The notes beneath the pieces were generated by a model. It saw only the letters and a program-made list of their open reading frames with translations. It ran no database searches and was not told where the DNA came from. A program made the translations under genes and the position numbers. A DNA stretch of 64,000 nucleotides, taken from Thermoleophilia bacterium SCSIO 60948. Lineage in GTDB: Bacteria > Actinomycetota > Thermoleophilia > Solirubrobacterales > 70-9. How positions within the stretch are numbered: the stretch's first letter is position 1; each line of letters opens with the position of its first letter. Shown piece after piece: positions 42,878 through 51,611 of this stretch. The stretch covers positions 744,001-808,000 of the forward strand of contig CP053031.1 of NCBI GenBank assembly GCA_021496505.1, given 5' to 3'.

Positions 42878-44361
42878 GAGCCGGAGCCCTCGCGTGCGAT
42901 CTCACCGCGGCATCCCTCGCCCTTGCAGCCGCGCAGGCGCTCGAGCTCTGCGCGCAGGCGATCGCGCTCGAGGGCGGCGCCGTCGCGGTCCGTCCTCAGC
43001 TCGCCCGTTTCGGGATCGAGCAGGTTGTCGAGCTGCTGGGGGTCGCGGCGCAGGTCGTAGAGCTCGTACTCCTTCGTCGCGTCGTACTCGATGTAGACCC
43101 AGCCCGGGGCGCGGACTCCGGCCGAGCCCTCGTTCTGGATCAGCAGCGCGCGGTCGGAGCGCAGCTCGGGGTCACGCGCGGCGTCGACGAGTGAGATGCC
43201 GTCCTGGGTGCGGCCCGGCTCGACGCCGGCGACGTCGTAGATCGTCGCCGCGAGGTCGATGTTGCCGACGATGCCGCCGCGCTCGGCGCCCTCGGGCAGC
43301 CCGGGGCCGGTCATCAGCAGCGGCACCCGGATCGAGTTCTCATACAGCAGCGTCTTCGCCGTCTGGCGATGCTCACCGAACAGGTAGCCGTTGTCGGAGG
43401 TGAAGATGACGTAGGTCTCGTCCTCGACGCCCGCCGCCTCGAGCTCCTCGTAGATCCCCTCGATCTGCTCATCGACTGCGAGCAGCGACGCCTCGCGTGA
43501 CTCGACCCGCTTGTCGAGCGTGCGCTTGCGCTTGCTCTTGAGCCGGCCCGACTCGCGCACCGCTCGCGGCTTGTCGGAGACATCGCTCTCGTCGAACGCC
43601 TCGTTGCGCTCCGCCTTGCGGCCGTCGAAGGCGCCGGTGTGGCGCTCGGCGGGCCGCGGGTTGTAGCGGCGCGAGTCGCCGCCGCGCTCGCCGTGCGGGG
43701 CCGAGAACGAGGTGAAGAGGAAGAACGGCTCGTCGCGCTGCGCGCTGCGCGAGATGAACTCGCGGGAGATCTCGCCGGTCACGTCGGTCTGATAGTCCGA
43801 GGGCTTCGATCCGTACTGCTCGATCTCGCCGTTTCGGTTCAGCTCGTAGTCGTAGACGCCGCCCTTCTTCGCCGCCCACAGGTCCCAGCCCGGCACGCGC
43901 TCCTCGATATCGAGGCCGTTCATGTATTTGCCGACGAAGCCGGTCCGGTAGCCGGCGGCGCGCAGCGTCTGCGGCACGCTGCCCGAGTCGTCGAAGTTCT
44001 CGAACGCGCCCTTGCCCTCGTCGTTGGCGCGGACCCCGTGGTTGTGTGCGTACTGACCGGTGAGGAAGGTCGCGCGGGACGGCGCGCAGAGGGGCAGTGT
44101 CGCGAACGAGTTGACGAAGTCGACGCCGCGCTCGCCCATCAGGCCGCGGGTGCGGTCCATCACCCGAAGGTCGCGCATCGTCGCGTCGTCGGTCATCACG
44201 ACGACGACGTTCGCCGCGTCGGGGCCGACCCGGGCGGCCGAGTTCCGGCCGACGAGCAGCCAGAGCAGCGAGGCGAGGAGCAGGGCAGCGGCGAGTGCCG
44301 CCGCGAGGGTGCGGCGGGTGCGCGGCTGACGGTGGGTGTCGAACGGCCGGGGGGAGGTCAC
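42874..44361 (-). CDS. Type I sulfatase, membrane-anchored or secreted
   Basis: 495 aa. An N-terminal signal/anchor (LAAALAAALLLASLLWLLVG) is followed by the alkaline-phosphatase fold: VVVVMTDDATMRDLRVMDRT with metal-binding Asp pair, and the sulfatase signature CAPSRATFLTGQYAHNHGV with Cys92 as the residue converted to formylglycine. FTSDNGYLFGEHRQTAK carries the second metal site. Target is likely a sulfated glycan. No formylglycine-generating enzyme gene is in the window. Divergent from the S9 peptidase gene. Confidence 0.92.
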   Translation of the reverse strand: MTSPRPFDTHRQPRTRRTLAAALAAALLLASLLWLLVGRNSAARVGPDAANVVVVMTDDATMRDLRVMDRTRGLMGERGVDFVNSFATLPLCAPSRATFLTGQYAHNHGVRANDEGKGAFENFDDSGSVPQTLRAAGYRTGFVGKYMNGLDIEERVPGWDLWAAKKGGVYDYELNRNGEIEQYGSKPSDYQTDVTGEISREFISRSAQRDEPFFLFTSFSAPHGERGGDSRRYNPRPAERHTGAFDGRKAERNEAFDESDVSDKPRAVRESGRLKSKRKRTLDKRVESREASLLAVDEQIEGIYEELEAAGVEDETYVIFTSDNGYLFGEHRQTAKTLLYENSIRVPLLMTGPGLPEGAERGGIVGNIDLAATIYDVAGVEPGRTQDGISLVDAARDPELRSDRALLIQNEGSAGVRAPGWVYIEYDATKEYELYDLRRDPQQLDNLLDPETGELRTDRDGAALERDRLRAELERLRGCKGEGCRGEIAREGSGS

Positions 44362-44444
44362 GATCGATCATGCTGGGGCCGAACCGCCGCGATCCCAATG
44401 GGGTCGAGACCTCAAACGCCCGCGGTCGCGATACTCAGCCGCCG

Positions 44445-46385
44445 ATGCCGACCGAGCTCCCCTACGGCGCCTGGCCCTCCGAGTTCGGCGTCGAGCGACT
44501 CGTCTCCTCGGGGGTCCGCCTCGGCGCGCCGGCCTTCGCTCCCGACGGTGGGCTGGTCTTCGCCGAGCGCCGGCCTTCCGACGCCGGACGGACGACGCTC
44601 GTCCACGTCGCTCCAGGCGGCGAGCGGACCGACCTGACCCCGCCCGGAGCCGACGTCCGCACGCGCGTCCACGAGTACGGCGGCGCCGCCTGGTGGCCCT
44701 GTGGCCGCGGCGTGGTGTTCTCCGACGACCGCGACGGTCGCCTGTACCGGCTGGAGCCGGGGTCAGCGCCCGAGCCGATGACACCCGAGCCGAGATCGCC
44801 GCGCGCGCTGCGCTACGCCGACGGTTCGGTCTCGCCCGACGGCGAGACGATCTGGTGCGTGCGCGAATCGCACGCGCCGGGCGGAGAACCGGTCAATGAG
44901 ATCGTCGAGCTGTCCGCGCGCGGGCGCGGGGGTGAACCGCGCGTCGTCGCAGGCGGGCGCGACTTCTACGCCGCACCGAGGATCTCGCCGGACGGCGAGC
45001 GGCTCGCCTGGATCGAGTGGGACCACCCGCGGATGCCGTGGGACGGCACCGAGCTCGTGGTCGCGGCCCCCGACGGATCGGATTCGAGGTCGGTCGCCGG
45101 CGGCCAGGAGGAGTCGATCGTCTCTCCCGCCTGGAGCCCGGCCGGTGAGCTTCACTTCTGCTCGGATCGCAGCGACTGGTGGAACCTCGAGCGGATCGGC
45201 TCCGAGGGCGAGCGAGTCGCGGTCGCGCCGATCGCCGCGGAGGTCGGCGGACCCGCCTGGGTCTTCGGGATGCAGGCGTTCGCATTCCTCGACGACGGCC
45301 GGATCGCCTGCGTGGTCGTCGAGGGCGGCAGGGTATGGGTCGGTTCGATCGCTCCCGCCGGTGATCGGATCGAACCGCTCGGGCTCGAGCGCGCCCCGGG
45401 TTATCCGGTCCTCGCCTCCGACGGTCGCCGGATCGCGTTCGCGGGGGCGGCGCCGACACTCGGCCAGGCGATCGTCATCGCCGACCCGGCGAGGGGCATG
45501 GAGAGCGTCGTCGCGGCACCCGGGGGAGGGGCGCTCGACCCCGGCCTGATCTCCGTCGCTCGCGAGATCAGCTTCCCGGCCGAGGACGGCTCGAGCGCGC
45601 ACGCGCTCTTCTACGCGCCGGTCAATCCCGCGGTCGCCCCGGTCCCGGGCGAGCGCCCGCCGTTGATCGTGCTCTCCCACGGCGGACCGACCGGCAACTC
45701 GACCGACGAGTTCGATCTCGAGATCCAGTTCTGGACGAGCCGAGGAATCGCGGTCTGCGACGTCAACTACGGCGGTTCGACCGGCTACGGGCGCCGCTAC
45801 CGGAAGCGGCTCGAGGATGCGTGGGGCATAGTCGACGTCGCCGACTGCGCCGCCGCCGTCCGCCATCTCGTCGAGGTCGGCGCGGTCGACCCTGAGCGGG
45901 TCGCGATCAGCGGCGGCAGCGCCGGTGGTTACACGACGCTTCGCGCGCTGACGACCCGCGACGAGTTCTCCGCCGGGGCGAGTCACTACGGCGTCGCCGA
46001 CCTCGGCGCCCTGGCCCGCGACACGCACAAGTTCGAGTCGCGCTACCTCGACGGGCTCGTCGGGCCCTATCCCGAGCGCAGCGACGTCTACGACGAGCGC
46101 TCGCCGATCAACCACGTCGACGGGCTGTCGTGCCCGGTGATCCTCCTCCAGGGTCTCGAGGACGAGGTGGTGCCACCCGCGCAGGCCGAGCAGATGGTCG
46201 CCGCGCTCGAGCGCAAGGGGATCGCTCACGCCTACCTCGCCTTCGAGGGCGAGCAGCACGGCTTCCGCCGCGCGGAGACGATCCGGCGCGCCGCCGAGGC
46301 CGAGCTCGCCTTCTACGGCCTGATCTTCGGGTTCGAGCCCGCCGACGAGCTACCGCCGCTCGAGCTCCGCGGCTCGCGCGACTGA
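44445..46385 (+). CDS. S9-family prolyl oligopeptidase-like serine peptidase
   Basis: 646 aa from the ATG at 44445. The N-terminal 390 residues are beta-propeller-like WD/PD40 repeats (SPDGETIWCVRESHAPGGEP, ISPDGERLAWIEWDHP). The C-terminal alpha/beta-hydrolase has the nucleophile in ISGGSAGGYTTLRAL, the Asp near LLQGLEDEVVPPAQAEQM and the His in FEGEQHGFRRAETI. Resembles dipeptidyl/acylaminoacyl peptidases of the S9C type, cytoplasmic. First gene of a plus-strand run with the cyclase and MFS gene. Confidence 0.92.
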   Translation: MPTELPYGAWPSEFGVERLVSSGVRLGAPAFAPDGGLVFAERRPSDAGRTTLVHVAPGGERTDLTPPGADVRTRVHEYGGAAWWPCGRGVVFSDDRDGRLYRLEPGSAPEPMTPEPRSPRALRYADGSVSPDGETIWCVRESHAPGGEPVNEIVELSARGRGGEPRVVAGGRDFYAAPRISPDGERLAWIEWDHPRMPWDGTELVVAAPDGSDSRSVAGGQEESIVSPAWSPAGELHFCSDRSDWWNLERIGSEGERVAVAPIAAEVGGPAWVFGMQAFAFLDDGRIACVVVEGGRVWVGSIAPAGDRIEPLGLERAPGYPVLASDGRRIAFAGAAPTLGQAIVIADPARGMESVVAAPGGGALDPGLISVAREISFPAEDGSSAHALFYAPVNPAVAPVPGERPPLIVLSHGGPTGNSTDEFDLEIQFWTSRGIAVCDVNYGGSTGYGRRYRKRLEDAWGIVDVADCAAAVRHLVEVGAVDPERVAISGGSAGGYTTLRALTTRDEFSAGASHYGVADLGALARDTHKFESRYLDGLVGPYPERSDVYDERSPINHVDGLSCPVILLQGLEDEVVPPAQAEQMVAALERKGIAHAYLAFEGEQHGFRRAETIRRAAEAELAFYGLIFGFEPADELPPLELRGSRD

Positions 46386-46390
46386 GCCCC

Positions 46391-46415
46391 GCCACCGGTA
46401 GGTTCAGCCGGTGGC
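46391..46415 (+). promoter_or_regulatory. Hairpin enclosing the start codon of the cyclase
   Basis: GCCACCGG (46391-46398) and CCGGTGGC (46408-46415) form a perfect 8-bp stem around a 9-base loop. The GTG start of the cyclase (46411) lies inside the right arm, so the folded mRNA would hide it. This may couple cyclase translation to the upstream peptidase gene, whose stop is six bases before the stem. Confidence 0.45.
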
Positions 46416-48009
46416 CGGCGGCGAGGAAGGGGAGTCCGGTTCGCGCGGCGGCCGGCGGCTGATCCGCCTCGCGCGGGTCGCCACGTTCTTCGTAGTCCTG
46501 TCGGCGAACGCGATCGGGGCGCTCGTCGTCTTCGTGCTCCTCGCGGTCGTCCTGCCGTCCGTCCCGCTCAGCGACGAGGGCAGCGCCCGCCTGATCAACG
46601 GGGTTATGGCCGGCGTCTACGTGATCGTGGCCGTCTTCGGGGGCTATGCGTTCGGGATCCGGCGCCAGGCCCGGGCGACCCGCTGGCTGTATGAGGGGCG
46701 CGACCCGACCGAGCGCGAGCAGCGGCGCACCCTGCGGATCCCGCTCTCGATCCTCGTGCTCGAGATGGTCCTGTGGATGGCCGCGGCACTGATCTTCGGC
46801 CTCGTCAACTCGCTCGTCTTCAACATCGAGCTCGGTGTCCGGATCGCCGTCGTCGCGGGCTTCGGCGGCGTCACGACCTCGGCGATCTCCTACCTGCTCG
46901 CCGAGCGAGTCCAGCGCCGGATCGCGGTTCGCGCGCTGCGAAACCTGCCGCCGGGCCGGCTCTCGGCTCCGGGCGTCGGCGTGCGCTTCCTGCTCACCTG
47001 GGCGCTCGGGACTGCGGCCCCGGTCCTAGGTCTCGTCCTGCTCGGCGTCTCGGCGCTCGTCGACGACGACGCGTCGGCCGACGAGCTCGCGCTGACGATG
47101 ATCGTCCTCGGCGTCGTCGCGTTGACGGTCGGCCTGCTGGCGATCCTCGTGACCGTCCGTGCCGTCTCGGGGCCGGTCCGCAGCATGCGACGGGCGCTCG
47201 AGCGCATCCGAGAGGGCGAGTTCGACACGGAGGTCCGCGTCGACGACGGCTCCGACCTCGGGCAGATGCAGGCCGGCTTCAACCAGATGGCCGCCGGCCT
47301 TCGCGAGCGCGAGGAGCTCCGCGACCTCTTCGGGCGGCACGTCGGGGAGGACGTGGCCAAGGCGGCGCTCGAGAAGGGCGTCGAGATGGGCGGAGAGGTG
47401 CGCGACGTCGCGGTGCTCTTCGTCGATGTCGAGGGCTCGACCCGGCTCGCCGTCGAGCGTCCGCCTGAGGAGGTCGTCGAGCTGCTGAACGACTTCTTCA
47501 CCGTCGTCGTCGAGTCGATCGACGAGGAGGGCGGCTGGGTCAACAAGTTCGAGGGCGACGCGGCACTGGCGATCTTCGGCGCGCCCTCGGAGCTCGAGAA
47601 TCGCGACGAGCGCGCGCTGCGCGCCGCGCGCCGGATCGCCGAGCGGCTGCGCTCGGAGGTCGAGGGCGTCCGCGCCGGCGTCGGCGTCTCGGCCGGCGAG
47701 GCGGTCGCGGGGAACATCGGTTCGACCGCGCGCTTCGAGTACACGGTGATCGGCGATCCGGTCAACGAGGCGGCGCGTCTCACCGAGGCGGCGAAGGACG
47801 CGGACTCCGGGGTGCTCGCCCGGCGCGCGATGCTCGACGCCGCCGGGGACGAGGCGGAGCACTGGCGAGAGTGCGGTGAGATCGAGCTGCGCGGCCGCGG
47901 CGAGCCGACCGAGGTCATCGGGCTCGCGGAGGAGCCGGACCGAGGGGAGGGCGCCGCCGACACGGGCGAAGCGAAGGCTCGGGCTGCGCAAGAGTCACGA
48001 GCGACGTGA
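46411..48009 (+). CDS. Class III adenylate/guanylate cyclase with six-helix membrane domain and HAMP
   Basis: 532 aa. Six hydrophobic helices (residues about 18-250), then a HAMP segment (RAVSGPVRSMRRALERIREG), then a class III catalytic domain. The active-site set is complete: metal Asp in VAVLFVDVEGSTRL, second Asp and substrate Lys in WVNKFEGDAALAIFG, purine-side Asp in YTVIGDPVNEAARL and the Asn/Arg pair in NEAAR. The plan matches mycobacterial Rv1318c/Rv3645-type cyclases. The Lys/Asp pair favours ATP. A hairpin covers the start codon; the stop overlaps the MFS gene (GTGA). Confidence 0.93.
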   Translation: MAGGEEGESGSRGGRRLIRLARVATFFVVLSANAIGALVVFVLLAVVLPSVPLSDEGSARLINGVMAGVYVIVAVFGGYAFGIRRQARATRWLYEGRDPTEREQRRTLRIPLSILVLEMVLWMAAALIFGLVNSLVFNIELGVRIAVVAGFGGVTTSAISYLLAERVQRRIAVRALRNLPPGRLSAPGVGVRFLLTWALGTAAPVLGLVLLGVSALVDDDASADELALTMIVLGVVALTVGLLAILVTVRAVSGPVRSMRRALERIREGEFDTEVRVDDGSDLGQMQAGFNQMAAGLREREELRDLFGRHVGEDVAKAALEKGVEMGGEVRDVAVLFVDVEGSTRLAVERPPEEVVELLNDFFTVVVESIDEEGGWVNKFEGDAALAIFGAPSELENRDERALRAARRIAERLRSEVEGVRAGVGVSAGEAVAGNIGSTARFEYTVIGDPVNEAARLTEAAKDADSGVLARRAMLDAAGDEAEHWRECGEIELRGRGEPTEVIGLAEEPDRGEGAADTGEAKARAAQESRAT

Positions 48010-49202
48010 TCGAGCGCCGCCGCCTCGCCGTCCTCGCCGGCGCCCACGCCAGCGCCGATCTCTGCCAGGGCGCGCTCGCGGCGCTGATCCCCTTCCTGAT
48101 CGCCGGGCGCGGAATCTCCTACGGCCAGGCCGGGTTGCTGCTGATGGTGATGGCGGTCGCCTCCTCGGTCCTCCAGCCGCTGTTCGGTGTCGCGTCGGAT
48201 CGTTGGCGCAGCCCGGCGACCGTCCCGCTCGCCCTGCTCGTCGCGGGCGCCGGCATCACCGCCGTCGGCCTCGTCGACAGCGTCGGCGGGATGGTCGCTG
48301 GGGTCGCGGTCGCCGGCCTCGGGGTCGGCGCGTTCCATCCCGACGCCGCCCGCCGCGCCCGGCTCGCCGGGGCAGCGCGGCCGTCGAGCGCGCTGAGCGT
48401 CTTCGCGTTCGGGGGTAACGCCGGATTCGCTGCGGCGCCGGCGCTGATCACGCCCGCCGTCCTGATCGCGGGTCTCGCGGGAGCCGCGATCGTGCTCGTT
48501 CCGATCGCGATCGCGATCGCCCTGATGTGGGCGAGCGGCGAGCTCAGCCCCCCGGCGGGTGGCGGTCGCGAACCGGTCGCCGCGACCGGTGGCGATCGCT
48601 GGGCCCCGTTCGCCGGTGTCGCGACGATCGCGACGCTGCGCTCGGGCACCTACTTCGGGCTGCAGGCGTTCCTCGCGACCTACCTCATCGCGACGCTCGG
48701 CGCGACCGAGGCCCAGGGGAACCTCGCGCTGACTGTCATGCTCGTCGTCGGCGCGGCCGGAACGCTCGCCGGCGGCGTTCTCGCCGACCGCTTCGAGCGC
48801 CGCTTCGTGATGGCCTCGTTCTCAGCGGCCGCGGCGCTCGCGACCGCATTGCTGGCGCTCGCGCCGACGATCGGCCTCGCGACCATCGCATCGGCCCTGG
48901 TCGGGTTCTGCCTGTTCGGCAACTTCAGCCTCAGCGTCGCGTGGGGCCAGGAGCTGTTGCCGAGCCGTCCGGGTTTCGCGACCGGAGTCACGCTCGGGCT
49001 CGCGATGGGGATCGGCGGCGCCTTCGCGGCGGGGTTCGGAGCGGTCGCCGATTTGGTCGGGATCGAGGCCGTGTTCTGGGCGCTGGCCGCGCTCCCGTTG
49101 CCCGGCGCCCTGATCGCGACGCTGCTGCCGCGCGGCGCCGAACCCGGCCCCGGCACGGAGAGCGCCGGGGGCCGGGCCGCGACCGTCGGTGACTCGCTCT
49201 AG
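48006..49202 (+). CDS. MFS transporter, fosmidomycin-resistance (Fsr)-like
   Basis: 398 aa, twelve helices. AGAHASADLCQGALAALIPF, then GQAGLLLMVMAVASSVLQPL followed by FGVASDRW, and in the second half GGVLADRFERRFVM, are like Fsr-type major facilitator proteins. Substrate unknown, likely small-molecule efflux. Translation is coupled to the cyclase gene. The stop shares CTAG (49199-49202) with a tiny ORF on the other strand. Confidence 0.9.
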   Translation: MIERRRLAVLAGAHASADLCQGALAALIPFLIAGRGISYGQAGLLLMVMAVASSVLQPLFGVASDRWRSPATVPLALLVAGAGITAVGLVDSVGGMVAGVAVAGLGVGAFHPDAARRARLAGAARPSSALSVFAFGGNAGFAAAPALITPAVLIAGLAGAAIVLVPIAIAIALMWASGELSPPAGGGREPVAATGGDRWAPFAGVATIATLRSGTYFGLQAFLATYLIATLGATEAQGNLALTVMLVVGAAGTLAGGVLADRFERRFVMASFSAAAALATALLALAPTIGLATIASALVGFCLFGNFSLSVAWGQELLPSRPGFATGVTLGLAMGIGGAFAAGFGAVADLVGIEAVFWALAALPLPGALIATLLPRGAEPGPGTESAGGRAATVGDSL

Positions 49203-49273
49203 AGAACCCTCCGAGCGAGGAAGATGATGAGCAGGACCAGGATGATCACGATCAGAACGGTCACGATGTCCAA
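49199..49273 (-). CDS. Tiny 24-aa single-helix membrane ORF
   Basis: TTG at 49273 with GGGAGG seven bases upstream; codons read (M)DIVTVLIVIILVLLIIFLARRVL-stop (written here in parts: DIVTVLIVIILVLLIIF then LARRVL). This is a near-perfect single transmembrane helix with a positive C-terminus, the form of many real bacterial small membrane proteins. Its stop shares CTAG with the MFS gene. No start other than TTG is available. Function unknown. Confidence 0.5.
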   Translation of the reverse strand: MDIVTVLIVIILVLLIIFLARRVL

Positions 49274-49456
49274 GCGGTTGCCTCCCGAAGTGCTTGCGTT
49301 TGACTGGCCCCGCCGAGTGACGGCGCTCACATAGATGAGGTGCCCGCTCGGAGCCTCCCGCTAACTCCGGCTCATGAAAGCCGCGTGCGCGGCCGATGGG
49401 GACGATGTGGAGCCGGGACTGAGCGGCGGGGCATGAAGGTCGCGAAGGGAGAGCGC

Positions 49457-50623
49457 ATGGGGGCGAGCTTCGGCATCGCCGCGCTACCCGAACCTGCGCT
49501 CCTGGTCGACTCGGCGGGCAACGTCGTCGAACTCAACCGACTCGCCGCTGAGACGTTCGACCGTCCGCGCAAGGCCGGATTCCCGGTGTCGGAGGTCGTC
49601 GCGGCACGCCCGCTCGCCGAATGGCTCGCGAGCGAGCGCGCGGAGCCGCTTCGTATCCGCGCCGAAGCGCGGCGCTCGGACGGTGTGCCGATCACGGTCG
49701 AGCTGCGTGCGTCCGACATCGGTTCCGGTGCCCTCTGCCTGCTTCGCGAGCTGCCACGCGACCGCTTCGGCGGAGAAGCTCAGCGCTACTTCGACGGCGC
49801 CTTCGATCGCTCGCCGATCGGGATGGCCCTGTTCGACACCGCCGGGCGGTACACGCGGGTCAACGATGCGCTCTGCGAGCTCCTCGGGATCTCGCGCGAA
49901 GAGTTGATCGGGCGCCGCGACCAGGAGTTCACCCACCCCGACGATCGTCAGTCCGACATCGACGAGGCGTGGCGGATCCTTCGCGGGGAGATCGACACCG
50001 CCTACCAGCACAAGCGCTTCGTCCGGCCGTCGGGCGAGATCGTCTGGGTCATCGCCTGTATGACCTTCCTCCGCGACGACGCCGGCAACCCGCTGAGCTG
50101 GGTCGGCCAGTTCGTCGACGTCACCGACGCGAAGCTGCTCGAGGCGGATCTGCGGCGGCTCGCGGGCGTCGACACCCTCACGGGAATGCCGAACCGCCGC
50201 GCGCTCGAGGAGCGCATCCAGGCCGCGCTCGACGCCGATCGGGAGGGCGCACTGCTGCTCATCGACATCGACGGGTTCAAGCAGATCAACGATTTCGGCG
50301 GCCACCCGTTCGGCGACCAGGTGCTGCGCGACGTGGGGCGGGCGATCGCCGCGTCGGTTCGCAGGGACGACGAGGCCGGGCGCTGGGGTGGCGACGAGTT
50401 CGCGGTGTTGATCTACGACGCGGATCCGCGCAGCGTCGAACGCGTCTCCGATGCGGTCGAGGCGGCGGTCGCCGACCTCGACGTCTCGCCCGTCACGATC
50501 TCGGCGAGCGTCGGCAGCGCGAGCTTCGGCGACGGGTCGCTTCCGGCCCGCGACCGCGATGAGCTCTTGGCCGCCGCCGACGCCGACATGTATCGGCGAA
50601 AGCGCCTGCGAAGCGAGGAGTAG
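49457..50623 (+). CDS. PAS-GGDEF diguanylate cyclase
   Basis: 388 aa from the ATG at 49457 (AAGGGAG 5 bases upstream); longer starts at 49433 and 49340 lack that spacing. A first PAS-like region (PEPALLVDSAGNVVELNRLA) is followed by a PAS domain (about 110-230: FDRSPIGMALFDTAGRYTRV, VNDALCELLGISREELIGRR) and a GGDEF domain with active site GGDEF at 311-315 and an inhibitory RxxD (RRDD) five residues before it. Soluble cytoplasmic c-di-GMP synthase. It converges with the CDF gene, 21 bases apart. Confidence 0.9.
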   Translation: MGASFGIAALPEPALLVDSAGNVVELNRLAAETFDRPRKAGFPVSEVVAARPLAEWLASERAEPLRIRAEARRSDGVPITVELRASDIGSGALCLLRELPRDRFGGEAQRYFDGAFDRSPIGMALFDTAGRYTRVNDALCELLGISREELIGRRDQEFTHPDDRQSDIDEAWRILRGEIDTAYQHKRFVRPSGEIVWVIACMTFLRDDAGNPLSWVGQFVDVTDAKLLEADLRRLAGVDTLTGMPNRRALEERIQAALDADREGALLLIDIDGFKQINDFGGHPFGDQVLRDVGRAIAASVRRDDEAGRWGGDEFAVLIYDADPRSVERVSDAVEAAVADLDVSPVTISASVGSASFGDGSLPARDRDELLAAADADMYRRKRLRSEE

Positions 50624-50644
50624 CCGCCCGGCCGCCGCGGGTCG

Positions 50645-51559
50645 CTAGCGATCGAGCTTCGCGTCGGCGAACGAGCGCGGGTCCTCGAGCGGCTCGAGGT
50701 GGGTGAACACGCTGGCGTGTCCGAGCTCCTCGCGGATCCGGTCCTCGAGGCGCTCGACGAGATCGTGGCCGGCGCGGACCGACCAGTCGCCGGGCACGAG
50801 GACGTGGACGGATACGAACGCGCGGCGACCCGCGCGACGGCTGCGCAGCGCGTGGAAGCGGACTACGTCGCGGCTCGAGAACTCGTCGAGGACGACCTCG
50901 ATCCGGGCAAGCTCGCCGGGCTCGAGCGCCCGGTCCATCAGCCCCCCGGTCGAGCGCCTGATCATCGCCGCGCCCGTGAGGACGATGTTCCCCGCGACCA
51001 CGAGCGCGATCAGCGGGTCGATCACCTCGGCGCCGGTCAGCGCCACGGCCGCGACCCCGGCGATCACGCCGACCGAGGTCCAGACGTCCGCCATCAGGTG
51101 ACGGCCGTCCGCCTCGAGCGTGAGCGAGCGGTGCTCGCGTCCCGCACGGATGAGGACCGTCGCGACCGCGAGGTTGATCACCGTCGCGACGCCGTTGACG
51201 ATCAGGCCGACGGCGGCGCCCTCGATCGGCTGTGGATTCGCGAGCCGCTCGATCGCCGCGATCGCGATCGTCACCGCGGCGACGACGATCAGCGCGCCCT
51301 CGATACCGGCCGACAGGTAGTCGGCCTTCTCGTGCCCGTAGGCGTGCTCCTCGTCGGGCGGCTGTGCGGCCCAGCGGATCGCGCCGAAGGCGATCACCGC
51401 GGCCACCAGGTTGACGACGGACTCCGCGGCGTCGGACAACAGGCCGACCGATCCGGTGACCAGCCACGCGGTCGTCTTGAGCGCGATCGTCAGGATCGCC
51501 GCGACGATCGACAGGACGATCAGGCGCGTCAGCTTGCGTGTGGTCTCGGCGGCATCCAT
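50645..51559 (-). CDS. Cation diffusion facilitator (CDF) metal transporter
   Basis: 304 aa from the ATG at 51559. Six helices with metal-site pieces in KTTAWLVTGSVGLLSDAAES (SDAAES in place of the common SDALHS) and GRHLMADVWTSVGVIAGV (HxxxD). The C-terminal cytoplasmic domain (VVLDEFSSRDVVRFHALRSR, FVSVHVLVPGDWSVRAGHDL) is complete. Likely exports Zn2+, Fe2+ or related ions in exchange for protons. Codons upstream are Ser/Arg-rich shadow sequence. Confidence 0.92.
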   Translation of the reverse strand: MDAAETTRKLTRLIVLSIVAAILTIALKTTAWLVTGSVGLLSDAAESVVNLVAAVIAFGAIRWAAQPPDEEHAYGHEKADYLSAGIEGALIVVAAVTIAIAAIERLANPQPIEGAAVGLIVNGVATVINLAVATVLIRAGREHRSLTLEADGRHLMADVWTSVGVIAGVAAVALTGAEVIDPLIALVVAGNIVLTGAAMIRRSTGGLMDRALEPGELARIEVVLDEFSSRDVVRFHALRSRRAGRRAFVSVHVLVPGDWSVRAGHDLVERLEDRIREELGHASVFTHLEPLEDPRSFADAKLDR

Positions 51560-51611
51560 CCGGGGCCGGACATCTTCGACGATCGCCCCGTGACGGGGGC
51601 GGTTCCCGGGC

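Noticed and set aside
40478-43060. 860-codon open frame on the plus strand opposite the acyltransferase
   Set aside because: Shadow of a well-supported acyltransferase and kinase; composition is Arg/Asp-rich with no domain.
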